From NCBI GenBank assembly GCA_009919335.1, contig RGCC01000002.1, positions 1 to 52,339 on the forward strand: a stretch of DNA of 52,339 nt. The letters run 5' to 3'. Below are positions 42,149 to 50,721 of the stretch, in pieces. The stretch comes from Alphaproteobacteria bacterium (GTDB lineage: Bacteria; Pseudomonadota; Alphaproteobacteria; Puniceispirillales; Puniceispirillaceae). The translations under genes and the position numbers were made by a program. Below the pieces are notes generated by a model. That model was not told where the DNA came from. It did no database searches and saw nothing but the letters and a program-made list of their open reading frames with translations. Numbering within the stretch: the stretch's first letter is position 1; each line of letters opens with the position of its first letter.

Positions 42149-42946
42149 TTAGCTGGCAGCCAAAACCCCGCCACGGCGCAACGGGTAAATCGCGCTGGCA
42201 AGTCCGGTCTCGCCAGTTTCAACAATAACACCGCAAAGCGTAACCGGCCCCAGCGCAACCGAAAGCCGGCTGTTGCCCCGACCGATAAACCGGTCAGTTG
42301 CCGCCGCTTTATCCATGCCGATCACACTGTCATAATCGCCGCACATACCGGCATCGGTCTGATAGGCGGTACCGCCGGCTAGGATCCGATGATCGGCGGT
42401 TGGCACATGGGTATGCGTGCCCACGACGAGCGATGCCCGGCCATCAGCATAATGCCCGAGCGCCATCTTCTCTGATGTTGCCTCGCCATGCACATCAATC
42501 AGAATAAAATCGGCGTCTCGGCCCAGCTTGTTGCGAACCAGCGCATCATTCAGTGCGGCAAAAACCGGGTCATTGGGTGCCATAAAAAGATTGGTCATCA
42601 AATTTGCCGCTACTAGGCTCTGGCCTTTTGCGTTTGTAACCTTTGCAATGCCTTTACCCGGGGTGCCCTCGGCCATGTTCAGCGGCCGCAACAGACGCGG
42701 CTCCGCAGCGATATAATCGATGATTTCTTTTTTATCCCAGACATGGTTACCCGTGGTCAGCACATCCGCGCCAGCCGCAAACAATGCCTCACAGATTTTT
42801 GGCGTAATACCAAAGCCACCGGCCGCGTTTTCACAATTCACGACAATGAAATCAAGCCCAAGCTCGCAACGCAGACCGGGCAATTGCTCGATCACCTCAT
42901 TGCGCGCCGTCCGGCCAACAATGTCTCCCAAAAACAACACGCGCAT
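42149..42946 (-). CDS. YmdB-type metallophosphoesterase (TIGR00282 family)
   Basis: Dinuclear metallophosphoesterase related to Bacillus YmdB, known to hydrolyse cyclic nucleotides in vitro. Ligands are visible in order: Asp of LFLGDIVGRTARN, Glu/Asn of VNCENAAGGFGI, Asn-His of TTGNHVWDKKE, His of IDVHGEATSEKMALGHY and the two His of VGTHTHVPTAD. YQTDAGMCGDYDSVIGM is the last family block. The 265-residue length is normal. It lies 43 bases after the folate cyclo-ligase gene, a common alphaproteobacterial pairing. Distinct from the E. coli gene also called ymdB. Confidence 0.9.
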   Translation of the reverse strand: MRVLFLGDIVGRTARNEVIEQLPGLRCELGLDFIVVNCENAAGGFGITPKICEALFAAGADVLTTGNHVWDKKEIIDYIAAEPRLLRPLNMAEGTPGKGIAKVTNAKGQSLVAANLMTNLFMAPNDPVFAALNDALVRNKLGRDADFILIDVHGEATSEKMALGHYADGRASLVVGTHTHVPTADHRILAGGTAYQTDAGMCGDYDSVIGMDKAAATDRFIGRGNSRLSVALGPVTLCGVIVETGETGLASAIYPLRRGGVLAAS

Positions 42947-42989
42947 TGTGGTTTACCCTCGTTAATTAATCACCATTGACCAGCGATCA

Positions 42990-43634
42990 TCAATCAGCTG
43001 TCAAACCGCCATTTTCGTGCGGTACCGGCGGCAACAAACCCGACGGCGTCAGCACCCCATCTAGCGGCATGTCATAGGGGCCAACCGGTATTTTGTCCAG
43101 CTTTTGGCCCTCATAGGCGATGCCCAGCACCGTAATCTGGTACCCCGCGCCACGCAAAACTGCGATCGTGCGATCATAAAACCCGCCCCCATAACCCAGC
43201 CGCCACCCAGCCTGATCATAGGCCAGCATCGGCGCCAGAATCACATCTGGCCGGCATAATGCACAATCTGCCGGCGGCTGTTTTGTGCCATAGGGGCCAT
43301 CATCCAGACGATCGGTCACCGCCCAGCGATGAAAGCGCAAAGGCTGGCCCTTGGCGGGCGTTATCGGCAATGATGTCACGCAACCAAGACCACCAAGACG
43401 CCCCAGCAGGTCAAGCGGCGATAATTCGCTGCGGATCGGAAAATACGCGGCATAGATACCCGTGCCAAAGCGGTTTATCAATGTTTCAGCATGATCAGCA
43501 AGGGCGCGCGCCGCATCGGGTTCGGCCGCGGCCAGTTTCGCGCGGGTCAGTGCTGTCAGTTTCCGACAAGCAGCTTTGGCGGCGGCTGGATCTTCGCTGG
43601 AAAAACCAGCCGAGGGAGATGAGGGAGGTGACAT
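42990..43634 (-). CDS. ygfA: 5-formyltetrahydrofolate cyclo-ligase
   Basis: ATP-dependent enzyme converting 5-formyl-THF to 5,10-methenyl-THF. The ATP/Mg block LGYGGGFYDRTIAVL is near the C-terminus; VILAPMLAYDQAGWRLG precedes it and YFPIRSELSPLDLL lies in the first half. I prefer ATG 43634 (MSPPSSPSAG); a longer frame from 43676 would run into 6S RNA sequence. It is encoded immediately after zapA and 6S RNA, as in many proteobacteria including E. coli. Confidence 0.9.
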   Translation of the reverse strand: MSPPSSPSAGFSSEDPAAAKAACRKLTALTRAKLAAAEPDAARALADHAETLINRFGTGIYAAYFPIRSELSPLDLLGRLGGLGCVTSLPITPAKGQPLRFHRWAVTDRLDDGPYGTKQPPADCALCRPDVILAPMLAYDQAGWRLGYGGGFYDRTIAVLRGAGYQITVLGIAYEGQKLDKIPVGPYDMPLDGVLTPSGLLPPVPHENGGLTAD

Positions 43635-43654
43635 TAAAGCCTCTTGGACACGCA

Positions 43655-43825
43655 AGAAGAAAGCGGCGAAAACCACCTGTAACCGTCGGTGTATTCATCC
43701 TCTGTGACCTGCTTTGCAGGTGGGTGCCACATAACCAAACCACGGCCCGGCCAGAGGCAGCTCCCGAGAGAAAATTTATGGCCCCAGGGATCGAAAAACC
43801 AAACGCGAAAAAGCAGTCGTCGCCT
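43655..43825 (-). ncRNA. ssrS: 6S RNA (SsrS)
   Basis: Regulatory RNA that binds the sigma-70 holoenzyme. Between zapA and ygfA, the conserved genomic place for it, the minus strand contains CCCTGGGGCC, then CTCTCGGGAGCTG and later GTGGCACCCACCTGC followed by a perfect hairpin ACCTGC-AAA-GCAGGT (43707-43721) and CACAGAGG. This order matches alphaproteobacterial 6S RNA, and the terminal hairpin corresponds to the CACCTTGAACCAAGGGTTC region of the E. coli RNA. No CDS explains the segment. Ends are approximate, since I could not fold or model-search it. Confidence 0.75.
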
Positions 43826-43835
43826 AATTGATCAT

Positions 43836-44201
43836 TTAGGGTTTTGTTACGTCAGATGCAAGCATTGATGTTAGCCGGGCAATCCGCAGCGCCGCATCTT
43901 CCAGTGCAGCAGCAGCCCGGTCTTCGCTTTCGGTACTGGCGGGTGTTGCTGGCTGTTCATTATCTGCCGGTGCGGCCTGCCCATTATTTGCCGTTGCTGG
44001 CGCACTGGCACGATCAGCCAGAATAAGCGCCACCATTGCCAGTAATCGCGCCTCGCCAATCTGGCCAACGGCACCGATTAGCGACTGCATGATCGATTCG
44101 ACCTCAGCGCCCAAATTGGCGACATGATCTTCCTCGCCTGCCCCACAGCCAATCTGGTAGGGGTGTCCATTTAACCGGATGGTGACCACTGACTGGCTCA
44201 T
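43836..44201 (-). CDS. zapA: Cell division protein ZapA
   Basis: Z-ring-associated protein that cross-links FtsZ filaments. The N-terminal VTIRLNGHPYQIGCGAGEEDHV is the ZapA head; helical residues ALILADRA follow, then an Ala/Pro/Asn-rich linker (about 68-92) and a C-terminal coiled coil ALEDAALRIARLTSML. At 121 residues it is normal. Its start overlaps the upstream coiled-coil gene by ATGA (44198-44201), and 6S RNA follows. Confidence 0.9.
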   Translation of the reverse strand: MSQSVVTIRLNGHPYQIGCGAGEEDHVANLGAEVESIMQSLIGAVGQIGEARLLAMVALILADRASAPATANNGQAAPADNEQPATPASTESEDRAAAALEDAALRIARLTSMLASDVTKP

Positions 44202-44470
44202 TCGCTATCGCCTTTCCCGCTGGCTTCAGCAGTATTTTGGGCAGCAGTATTTTGGGCAGCAGCGATTTGGGCAGCATCAATTTCAGCAACCATTGCGATG
44301 GCCGCGCCAAGCTTGGCTTCGATTTCGCTTACCTCATCCACAAGCGCCGCGAGGTGTTTTGATGACGCGCTATCGGCGGGTGCCCCCCCAGATGATGCCG
44401 TTTTAAAGGCCGATTCCAAGGCTGCAAGCGCATCGGCTAGTTGTTTTTCGGCATTTTGCAATCGCGTCAT
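44198..44470 (-). CDS. Small coiled-coil protein upstream of zapA (DUF4164/ZapB-like, tentative)
   Basis: The 90 residues are almost wholly helical: MTRLQNAEKQLADALAALES, a short Gly/Ser break, then KHLAALVDEVSEIEAKLGAA and an Ala/Gln tail. Small coiled-coil proteins of this type sit just before zapA in many alphaproteobacteria and are thought to work with ZapA, but I cannot assign the family with certainty. The tail is coded by three 15-base repeats (44227-44271), giving AAQNT twice. ATGA overlap with zapA suggests coupled translation. Confidence 0.75.
   Translation of the reverse strand: MTRLQNAEKQLADALAALESAFKTASSGGAPADSASSKHLAALVDEVSEIEAKLGAAIAMVAEIDAAQIAAAQNTAAQNTAEASGKGDSE
44227..44271. 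repeat. 15-bp tandem triplication in the coiled-coil gene
   Basis: Units of CAGCAGTATTTTGGG: two exact copies and a third with changes, in frame and encoding the Ala/Gln-rich tail. Confidence 0.75.
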
Positions 44471-44796
44471 TAACCGTCACATCTCTCTATACTGCAAGTG
44501 CCGCGCCTGACATATGGCTCTCACTTTGGCCGCCAACTAGCATGGGATTAGACTTATTTTTTCTCTTGAACATAATATGTTATGAGATGAACTTTGCCTG
44601 ATTCACGAATCGAAATAAAGCGCAAAATGTGACTAATCCCATAAAGATGGCCCTTATGCCTTTCGTAATCTTACTGTTGGTGCATTGACGAACGCGCCCA
44701 ACAAGGGCAAATTGCGGCTCATCATTTCTCTCGTGATTGGGCTGGAAAACGGCGCGTTCACGGGGACATTCAAAACAGCGGTCTTTGGAGGCTAGG
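44471..44796. other. Divergent regulatory region upstream of tkt
   Basis: This 326-base gene-free region lies between the minus-strand zapA operon and plus-strand tkt. It contains the nested inverted-repeat element described next and a good ribosome site, TTTGGAGG, before the tkt ATG. An in-frame ATG at 44737 would extend tkt by 20 residues that do not resemble the family, so I leave it non-coding. I could not assign a -35/-10 pair with confidence. Confidence 0.5.
44542..44642. repeat. AT-rich element bounded by 10-bp inverted repeats
   Basis: ATGGGATTAG (44542-44551) is repeated in exact inverse as CTAATCCCAT (44633-44642). Inside lie AACAT-AAT-ATGTT (44569-44581) and GATTC-AC-GAATC (44600-44611); the last contains two GANTC sites, the CcrM methylation target in many alphaproteobacteria. 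It could be an operator cluster, a structured RNA or the remnant of a small inverted-repeat element. Confidence 0.5.
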
Positions 44797-46773
44797 ATGC
44801 CGAATTCGTCTCAACGTCAAACTATGGCAAATGCGATTCGGGCACTGGCCATGGACGCTGTTCAGGCCGCAAATTCCGGTCATCCGGGCATGCCAATGGG
44901 CATGGCTGATGCGGCGACCGCACTGTTCTGTGATCATATGAAATTTGATGCTGCCAGCCCGAACTGGCCGGATCGTGATCGTTTTGTGCTGTCGGCGGGT
45001 CATGGCTCGATGCTGATTTATGCGCTGTTGCACCTTACCGGTTATCAAGACATGACCATCGATGAGATTCGCAACTTCCGCCAGCTTGGTGCGCGCACGG
45101 CCGGCCATCCGGAATTTGGTCACGCAGATGGAATTGAAACTACGACCGGCCCGCTTGGTCAGGGAATTGCGAACGCGGTTGGGATGGCGATGGCTGAACG
45201 TCATCTGGCCGCGCGCTATGGAGATGATCTTGTGGATCATTATACCTATGTTATCGCGGGTGATGGCTGCCTTATGGAAGGGGTCAGCCATGAGGCCGCG
45301 TCGATGGCAGGCCATATGAAGCTGGGCCGGTTGATTGTGTTGTTTGATGATAACAGCATCTCAATTGACGGTAGCACCGACCTTGCCATATCTGATGATA
45401 CGGTTGGCCGGTTTGCGGCCTATGGCTGGCAGGTATTAAGCTGTGATGGGCATGATATGGATGCCGTGTCCGCCGCGATCAGCGCGGCCAAAGACGATAA
45501 CCGACCCAGCCTGATCTGTTGCAAAACCATCATTGGCCTTGGCGCACCGAACAAGCAGGGCACATCCGGCGTTCATGGTGCGCCGCTTGGTGATGCCGAA
45601 ATTGCGCTGGCACGAGAACATCTGGGCTGGACGCATCCTGCCTTTGAAATTCCGGCCGATATTCTGGCTGCATGGCGGGCAGTCGGTGCCAACGGGGCAC
45701 GCGCCCACAAGGCGTGGCAAGATCGTCATGCCGCAAGCCAGCACCGCACCGCCTTTGACGCCGCCATCAAGAATGATTTTGACCAGCCGGTCGCCGCTGC
45801 GGTTCTCGCATGGAAAGAAGCGCTGGCCAGCAACCCGCAAAAACTGGCAACCCGGGTTGCCAGCCAGAAAGCCATTGAAGCGATTTTACCCGTCTGCCCG
45901 ACCCTGTTTGGCGGATCAGCCGATTTGACCGGATCAAACAATACCCGCGTCGCTGATCACAGCATTTTTGATCACGGCAATTATGGCGGCACCTACATTC
46001 ATTACGGCGTTCGCGAACATGGTATGGCCGCCGCGATGAACGGCATCGCGCTGCATGGTGGGGCGATCCCCTATGGTGGCACATTTATGGTCTTTACCGA
46101 TTACTGCCGCCCCTCCATTCGCCTGTCAGCGCTGATGGGCCAGCGTGTCATTTATGTGATGACGCATGACTCTATCGGGCTTGGCGAAGACGGGCCAACG
46201 CATCAACCGGTTGAACATCTGGCGGCTTTGCGTGCAATTCCGAATTTGCTGACATTCCGCCCGGGCGACGCGGTGGAAACTGCCGAGGCATGGCAAACCG
46301 CACTTGAGGCCAAAACAACCCCATCAATTCTGGCGCTTAGCCGGCAAGGGCTTGGCCAGTTCCGCAGCGGCGATATGCGCGAAAACAAAACCGCCAAAGG
46401 CGGCTATGTCGCGGCTGATTGCAATGGCACACGCCAGATCACCCTGATGGCATCAGGATCCGAGGTCGGCATCATCATCGCAGCGCAGAAGATGCTGGCT
46501 GATAGCGGCATTCAAGCGGCGGTTGTGTCAATGCCGTGCCTTGATTTATTTGCGATGCAGGATGCGGGCTACCGAAAGGATGTTTTGGGCACTGCGCCGC
46601 GGATTGCAGTCGAGGCCGGCCTGCGGCAAAGCTGGGATTGGTTGCTGGGCGAGAATGACCATTTTATCGGCATGAGCGGATTTGGCGCCTCTGCACCGAT
46701 TGACGATCTTTATAATCATTTCGGCATTACCGCTGAGGCAGTTGTTGCCGCTGCAAAGAGCCAAATCGCCTAG
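44797..46773 (+). CDS. tkt: Transketolase
   Basis: Thiamine-diphosphate enzyme of the pentose phosphate pathway. From ATG 44797, after TTTGGAGGCTAGG, the protein begins like the family ([28 protein letters not shown]). The ThDP/Mg site is [13 protein letters not shown] with [34 protein letters not shown] and the Glu in [15 protein letters not shown] complete the active site; SRQGL and [10 protein letters not shown] are in the C-terminal domain. The 658-residue length is normal. gap follows 125 bases downstream, a frequent pairing. Confidence 0.96.
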   Translation: MPNSSQRQTMANAIRALAMDAVQAANSGHPGMPMGMADAATALFCDHMKFDAASPNWPDRDRFVLSAGHGSMLIYALLHLTGYQDMTIDEIRNFRQLGARTAGHPEFGHADGIETTTGPLGQGIANAVGMAMAERHLAARYGDDLVDHYTYVIAGDGCLMEGVSHEAASMAGHMKLGRLIVLFDDNSISIDGSTDLAISDDTVGRFAAYGWQVLSCDGHDMDAVSAAISAAKDDNRPSLICCKTIIGLGAPNKQGTSGVHGAPLGDAEIALAREHLGWTHPAFEIPADILAAWRAVGANGARAHKAWQDRHAASQHRTAFDAAIKNDFDQPVAAAVLAWKEALASNPQKLATRVASQKAIEAILPVCPTLFGGSADLTGSNNTRVADHSIFDHGNYGGTYIHYGVREHGMAAAMNGIALHGGAIPYGGTFMVFTDYCRPSIRLSALMGQRVIYVMTHDSIGLGEDGPTHQPVEHLAALRAIPNLLTFRPGDAVETAEAWQTALEAKTTPSILALSRQGLGQFRSGDMRENKTAKGGYVAADCNGTRQITLMASGSEVGIIIAAQKMLADSGIQAAVVSMPCLDLFAMQDAGYRKDVLGTAPRIAVEAGLRQSWDWLLGENDHFIGMSGFGASAPIDDLYNHFGITAEAVVAAAKSQIA

Positions 46774-46802
46774 GCAAAGGTGGGACCCCCCAGACCGCAA
46801 AT

Positions 46803-46835
46803 AATATCATCAAATTACTAATATCATCAAATTAC
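46803..46835. repeat. 17-bp tandem duplication in the tkt-gap spacer
   Basis: AATATCATCAAATTAC occurs twice with a 17-base period. It is followed by a 6-bp inverted repeat ACGGCC/GGCCGT (46834-46856) that could form a weak hairpin before gap. Confidence 0.7.
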
Positions 46836-46898
46836 GGCCGCCCGATCAAAGGCCGTCAAAAGCAAACATATCGAATTAGACACCAAGGAGACAGTTTC

Positions 46899-47906
46899 GT
46901 GACATTACGATTGGCAATCAGCGGGTTTGGCCGTATCGGCCGGATGACACTTCGTGCGGTTCAGGAAATGAAGCGCAGTGACATGGAGGTTGTGCTTATC
47001 AACAGCCCCGGACCAGTTGAAACATCGGCGCATCTTTATGAATTTGATTCCGTTCATGGCCGCGCAACCGGCAGCGTTACCCATGGTGATGACTGGATGG
47101 ATGTCGGCAGCGGCAAGATTCATATGAGCCGTGAACGCGATCCAGCCAATATCCCGCATGCCAAGCTAGGTGTTGATATCGTTCTGGAATGTTCCGGCAA
47201 ATTCAACAGCCGTGACGCATCAGCCGCGCATCTTGCCGCTGGCGCGAAAAAGGTGCTGGTATCTGCACCGTGTAAAAATGCCGACCAAACGATTGTGTTT
47301 GGGGTGAATGACAATTTGCTGACCGCGGCCGCCGACATCGTATCAAACGCATCATGCACCACCAACTGCCTCGCCCCTGTTGCCAAGGTTCTAGCCGACA
47401 GCGTTGGCATCGAGGCTGGCTATATGACAACGATCCACGCCTACACAGGCGATCAGCCAACGCTGGATTCCAGCCATAAGGATTTGCGCCGCGCCCGCGC
47501 TGCGGCCATGTCGATGATCCCAACATCAACCGGAGCCACAAAGGCGGTTGGCGAGGTATTGCCGCAATTGCAAGGCAAGATGACCGGATCGGCCATTCGG
47601 GTGCCGACGGCAAATGTATCGGTCGTCGATCTTGTCGTTACAACAAGCCGCGATACATCCGTTGACGAGATCAACCAGCTGTTGAGTGCGGCGGCAAACG
47701 GGCCGATGAAAGGCGTTCTTGGCGTGAATGAGCGGCCGCTTGTTTCAATTGATTTTAACCATGATCCGCATTCTTCGGTTGCCGACCTGACCCAAACAAG
47801 CGTATTGAACAATCGCTTGGTACGGGTGCTGGCATGGTATGATAATGAGTGGGGCTTTTCCTGCCGGATGCTGGACAACGCCGCCGCCATTGGCAAATTT
47901 CTGTAG
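46899..47906 (+). CDS. gap: Glyceraldehyde-3-phosphate dehydrogenase with NADP-type cofactor residues
   Basis: Oxidises glyceraldehyde-3-phosphate with phosphate. Start is GTG 46899, 9 bases after AAGGAGA. GFGRIGR is the nucleotide loop; the catalytic Cys153 is in SNASCTTNCLAP and His180 in TTIHAYTGDQ; IPTSTGATKAVG and WYDNEWGFSCRM are also present. Unusually, the Asp that selects NAD after strand beta-B (INDLGPVE in close relatives) is Ser36 (INSPGPVE), and the LeuPro pair normally in LDLPHKDLRRARAA is Ser191-Ser192. In studied GAPDHs these positions control the choice between NAD and NADP, so I infer relaxed or NADP specificity. The 335-residue length is normal. Confidence 0.94.
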   Translation: MTLRLAISGFGRIGRMTLRAVQEMKRSDMEVVLINSPGPVETSAHLYEFDSVHGRATGSVTHGDDWMDVGSGKIHMSRERDPANIPHAKLGVDIVLECSGKFNSRDASAAHLAAGAKKVLVSAPCKNADQTIVFGVNDNLLTAAADIVSNASCTTNCLAPVAKVLADSVGIEAGYMTTIHAYTGDQPTLDSSHKDLRRARAAAMSMIPTSTGATKAVGEVLPQLQGKMTGSAIRVPTANVSVVDLVVTTSRDTSVDEINQLLSAAANGPMKGVLGVNERPLVSIDFNHDPHSSVADLTQTSVLNNRLVRVLAWYDNEWGFSCRMLDNAAAIGKFL

Positions 47907-47982
47907 GCATAGAGACCTAGCCTGCGACGGACACTAACGCCTAGCAACAAGGTTTGGCAAAAAGGTTAATGAGGGTTTAGCA

Positions 47983-48549
47983 ATGAAACTAAATGGAAAT
48001 GCCGTCAAACCCGGCAATGTAATCGAACATAATGGCCGCCTCTGGACCGCCGTGAAGGTTGCGCATGTTAAGCCCGGCAAAGGCGGCGCATTTGCCCAGA
48101 TCGAGCTGCGCGACATCCGCGATGGCACCAAACTTAATGAGCGGTTCCGGTCATCAGAAACAGTTGAGCGGGTGATCCTTGATGAGGCTGAATGTACCTT
48201 TCTTTACGACGAGGGCGACCATCTGGTATTTATGCATTCCGAAACATTTGAGCAGATCAGCATTGGCAAAGATATGGTTGGTGATCGCGCCGCCTATTTG
48301 CAAGATGGCATGATTGTCACCATGTCCAGCCATGAAGGCGACCCGATTTCTGTCGAGCTTCCTGACACTGTTGTTATGGAAGTTGTCGAAGCTGATGCCG
48401 TGGTCAAAGGACAGACTGCATCATCATCCTACAAGCCCGCCGTGCTGGAAAATGGCGAACGTGTGATGGTGCCTCCGCATATTGAAACGGGAACACGCAT
48501 TGTTGTGCGCCCCGAAGATGCAAGCTATGTAGAGCGTGCAAAAAACTGA
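47983..48549 (+). CDS. efp: Translation elongation factor P
   Basis: tRNA-shaped factor that rescues ribosomes stalled on polyproline. It has three beta-barrel domains: KOW-like domain I (KLNGNAVKPGNVIEHNGRLW), OB domain II (about 65-125) and OB domain III with GLDVxVPxFI-like PPHIETGTRIVVRPEDASY at the C-terminus. The modification loop near residue 33 reads KPGKGGAF, with Lys at the usual modified position. The 188-residue length is normal. suhB follows after 23 bases, as in many alphaproteobacteria. Confidence 0.96.
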   Translation: MKLNGNAVKPGNVIEHNGRLWTAVKVAHVKPGKGGAFAQIELRDIRDGTKLNERFRSSETVERVILDEAECTFLYDEGDHLVFMHSETFEQISIGKDMVGDRAAYLQDGMIVTMSSHEGDPISVELPDTVVMEVVEADAVVKGQTASSSYKPAVLENGERVMVPPHIETGTRIVVRPEDASYVERAKN

Positions 48550-48572
48550 ATTTTAGAGTTACAGGACTTTTT

Positions 48573-49382
48573 ATGGCAACCCGTTCGGCCCTTATCAATG
48601 TTATGCACAAGGCAGCAACAGCCGCTAGCCGCAATATGCTCCGCGATTTTGGCGAGGTCGAGAATTTGCAGGTTAGCCGCAAAGGTCCGGCCGATTTTGT
48701 CTCGCGCGTTGACACGAATGCCGAGCGCATCATCAAGGCAGAGCTGTCAAAGGCGCGCCCGGATTGGGGCTTTGAAATGGAAGAAAGCGGGATTACCGCT
48801 GGCGCCGATCCCGATGCCCCTTGCTGGATCGTGGATCCACTGGACGGCACCTCCAATTACCTGCACGGGATTCCGCATTTTGCTATTTCGATCGCCGTTC
48901 GCGATAAAGGGAAAATTACCGCTGGGCTGGTTTTTGACCCGTTGCGCCATGAGTATTTCTTTGCCGAAGCCGGATCGGGAGCCTATGTAAACGATCGCCG
49001 GTTGCGCGTTTCCGGCCGCCGGAACATGGCCGATTCCATCATGGCGACCGGCATCCCGTTTATCGGCCGCGGCAGCGACGAAGATCATGCGCTATTTTCC
49101 CGTGAATTATATAATATCATGGGTGTCAGCGCCGGTGTTCGCCGCTTTGGCTCGGCAGCTCTTGATCTTGCCTATGTCGCGGCGGGCCGGTTTGACGGTT
49201 ACTGGGAACATGGCCTGCAAAGCTGGGATGTTGCTGCTGGTATATTGCTGGTGCGCGAGGCGGGTGGCTTTGTATCTGATTTTGCGTCGCGCGACCGGGT
49301 CTTGCAAAGTGGCGATGTTGTTGCTGCCAATCCGGCGCTTCATGCCGAGTTGTTAAAACATCTGGCAAAAGCACGCTCTTAG
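48573..49382 (+). CDS. suhB: Inositol monophosphatase family protein SuhB
   Basis: Mg-dependent phosphatase of the inositol monophosphatase fold; bacterial SuhB also associates with rRNA antitermination complexes. Metal-binding blocks are EMEESGI (usually EExx), WIVDPLDGTSNYLHGIPHFAIS and WEHGLQSWDVAAGILLVREAGG, the two IMPase signatures. RRFGSAALDLAYVAAGRFDGY lies between. The 269-residue length is normal. It lies directly after efp and before a MotA/ExbB gene, a neighbourhood I recall from other alphaproteobacteria. Confidence 0.94.
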   Translation: MATRSALINVMHKAATAASRNMLRDFGEVENLQVSRKGPADFVSRVDTNAERIIKAELSKARPDWGFEMEESGITAGADPDAPCWIVDPLDGTSNYLHGIPHFAISIAVRDKGKITAGLVFDPLRHEYFFAEAGSGAYVNDRRLRVSGRRNMADSIMATGIPFIGRGSDEDHALFSRELYNIMGVSAGVRRFGSAALDLAYVAAGRFDGYWEHGLQSWDVAAGILLVREAGGFVSDFASRDRVLQSGDVVAANPALHAELLKHLAKARS

Positions 49383-49660
49383 GTTTTTCACCAATATAAT
49401 CAGTTTATTACGTCGCATGGTAAGCCGCCTTTCGCGCCGAAATGCGGGCGCGCTTGCTTGCACGGCGCGGCCGGCAAAGCATCGTTTGATTGAAATCTTC
49501 AATGACAACCGTTTGCTTCAATGCTTGCGAATATTCACAATCCTGCCATTGTTTTATGCCAATGAGGTTTAGAGTGTCATTTCGGAAGTGGATGTAGCAT
49601 CGGATTTGCCGCCAGATTTGCTGCCAGAGTCGCCGCCAGAGTCGCCTAGGAGATAAAATC
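49383..49660. other. suhB to channel-gene spacer
   Basis: No gene is assigned with confidence. On the minus strand a frame ending at 49408 reads NLIGIKQWQDCEYSQALKQ and continues to a basic tail, but it has no convincing start. On the plus strand there is a 12-base tandem repeat GCCAGAGTCGCC (49623-49646), then TAGGAGATAAAATC as the ribosome site of the next gene. Confidence 0.45.
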
Positions 49661-50716
49661 ATGGAAACCAACCCAAGACGATATCTTGTCAGAATGTTTA
49701 TGTTCCTGCTTGCGGTTGGCACAATTGCTGGGCTGCTGGCAGCGCCATTAGAAGCCGCTTTTATGGGCAATCCGGCATTAAATGGCGTGATCCTTGGCGC
49801 ATTTTCTATTGGCGTTCTATATATCATGCGGCAGACATTGCGGCTGATGCCCGAGCGCAATTGGCTGCTCGCGGTAAAGTCTACCGGCAAGCTGGACCCA
49901 CCGGAACGTCGGCCGGTTCTGCTAGCAACGGTTTATGCAATGCTGGCAGATTCGCGCCATGACGCACAATTATCGGCATTATCATTGCGCTCGGTACTGG
50001 ACGGGGTCGCTGCCCGCCTTGATGAAGGCCGCGAGATTTCGCGCTATATGATTGGATTGCTTGTATTTCTTGGGCTTCTTGGTACCTTTTGGGGGTTGCT
50101 TCAGACAATTGGTGCCGTGGGCAATGTTGTTGGCTCGATCGACACGAATAGCAGTAATTTTGAAGCGATGATGGGGCAGTTGCGTGTTGGGCTTGATGCA
50201 CCGCTTTCCGGCATGGCGACCGCATTCTCATCATCATTATTTGGCCTCGCTGGCTCTTTGATCCTCGGTTTTCTGGACCTCCAGCTTGGTCAGGCAATGG
50301 GCCGGTTTTTTAACGAGCTGGAAGATTGGCTGTCAGCATTTGCCCGCTTTAATGATAGCAGCCCATCAGCCGCGCAAGCGCAAAGCCCGCTTGCGAGTGG
50401 AATGAGCGAAGAGGCCGCCCGCGCCCTTTTGGCATTGTCGCAATCGATCGAAAAAGGTGAGGCCAACCGCGAGCGTGTGCTCGAGCAGGTATCACTTTTG
50501 AACAGTACGATCGCGCAGATGCATGAAGCATTGCTTGACGATCGGCGGATCCGTGACCAATTGGCTCAATTAAACGCCAATATCCTCCAGCTATCCGAAG
50601 ATTTACGCACCGATCGAAACCAGCGAACAGATATTGTTGCCAGTGAATTGCGCGGCCTGTCATCATCAATTGCCACGATGATGGATTTAAAAACCCGTCG
50701 CAGCAAAGCGGACTAG
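49661..50716 (+). CDS. MotA/TolQ/ExbB-family proton channel protein
   Basis: Inner-membrane protein of 351 residues: two N-terminal spans (about 10-30 and 38-58), a cytoplasmic loop (60-125), the family core with two spans at about 128-150 (IGLLVFLGLLGTFWGLLQTI) and about 180-208 (PLSGMATAFSSSLFGLAGSL), then a helical C-terminal tail with heptad character (QVSLLNSTIAQMHEALLDD). The GTFWGL and GLDAPLSGMATAFSSSLFGL blocks define the family. No flagellar genes are near. Its partner gene starts 5 bases later. Its function in alphaproteobacteria is not established as far as I know. Confidence 0.88.
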   Translation: METNPRRYLVRMFMFLLAVGTIAGLLAAPLEAAFMGNPALNGVILGAFSIGVLYIMRQTLRLMPERNWLLAVKSTGKLDPPERRPVLLATVYAMLADSRHDAQLSALSLRSVLDGVAARLDEGREISRYMIGLLVFLGLLGTFWGLLQTIGAVGNVVGSIDTNSSNFEAMMGQLRVGLDAPLSGMATAFSSSLFGLAGSLILGFLDLQLGQAMGRFFNELEDWLSAFARFNDSSPSAAQAQSPLASGMSEEAARALLALSQSIEKGEANRERVLEQVSLLNSTIAQMHEALLDDRRIRDQLAQLNANILQLSEDLRTDRNQRTDIVASELRGLSSSIATMMDLKTRRSKAD

Positions 50717-50721
50717 CGGCA

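Noticed and set aside
44737..44796. N-terminal extension of transketolase
   Set aside because: The extra residues are Arg/Ser-rich and unlike the family, whereas ATG 44797 has GGAGG at good spacing.
49408..49890. A 160-codon minus-strand ORF across the suhB-channel spacer
   Set aside because: Its upstream half is antisense to the channel gene. The downstream part looks somewhat protein-like but has no independent start, so I left it as a note on the spacer.
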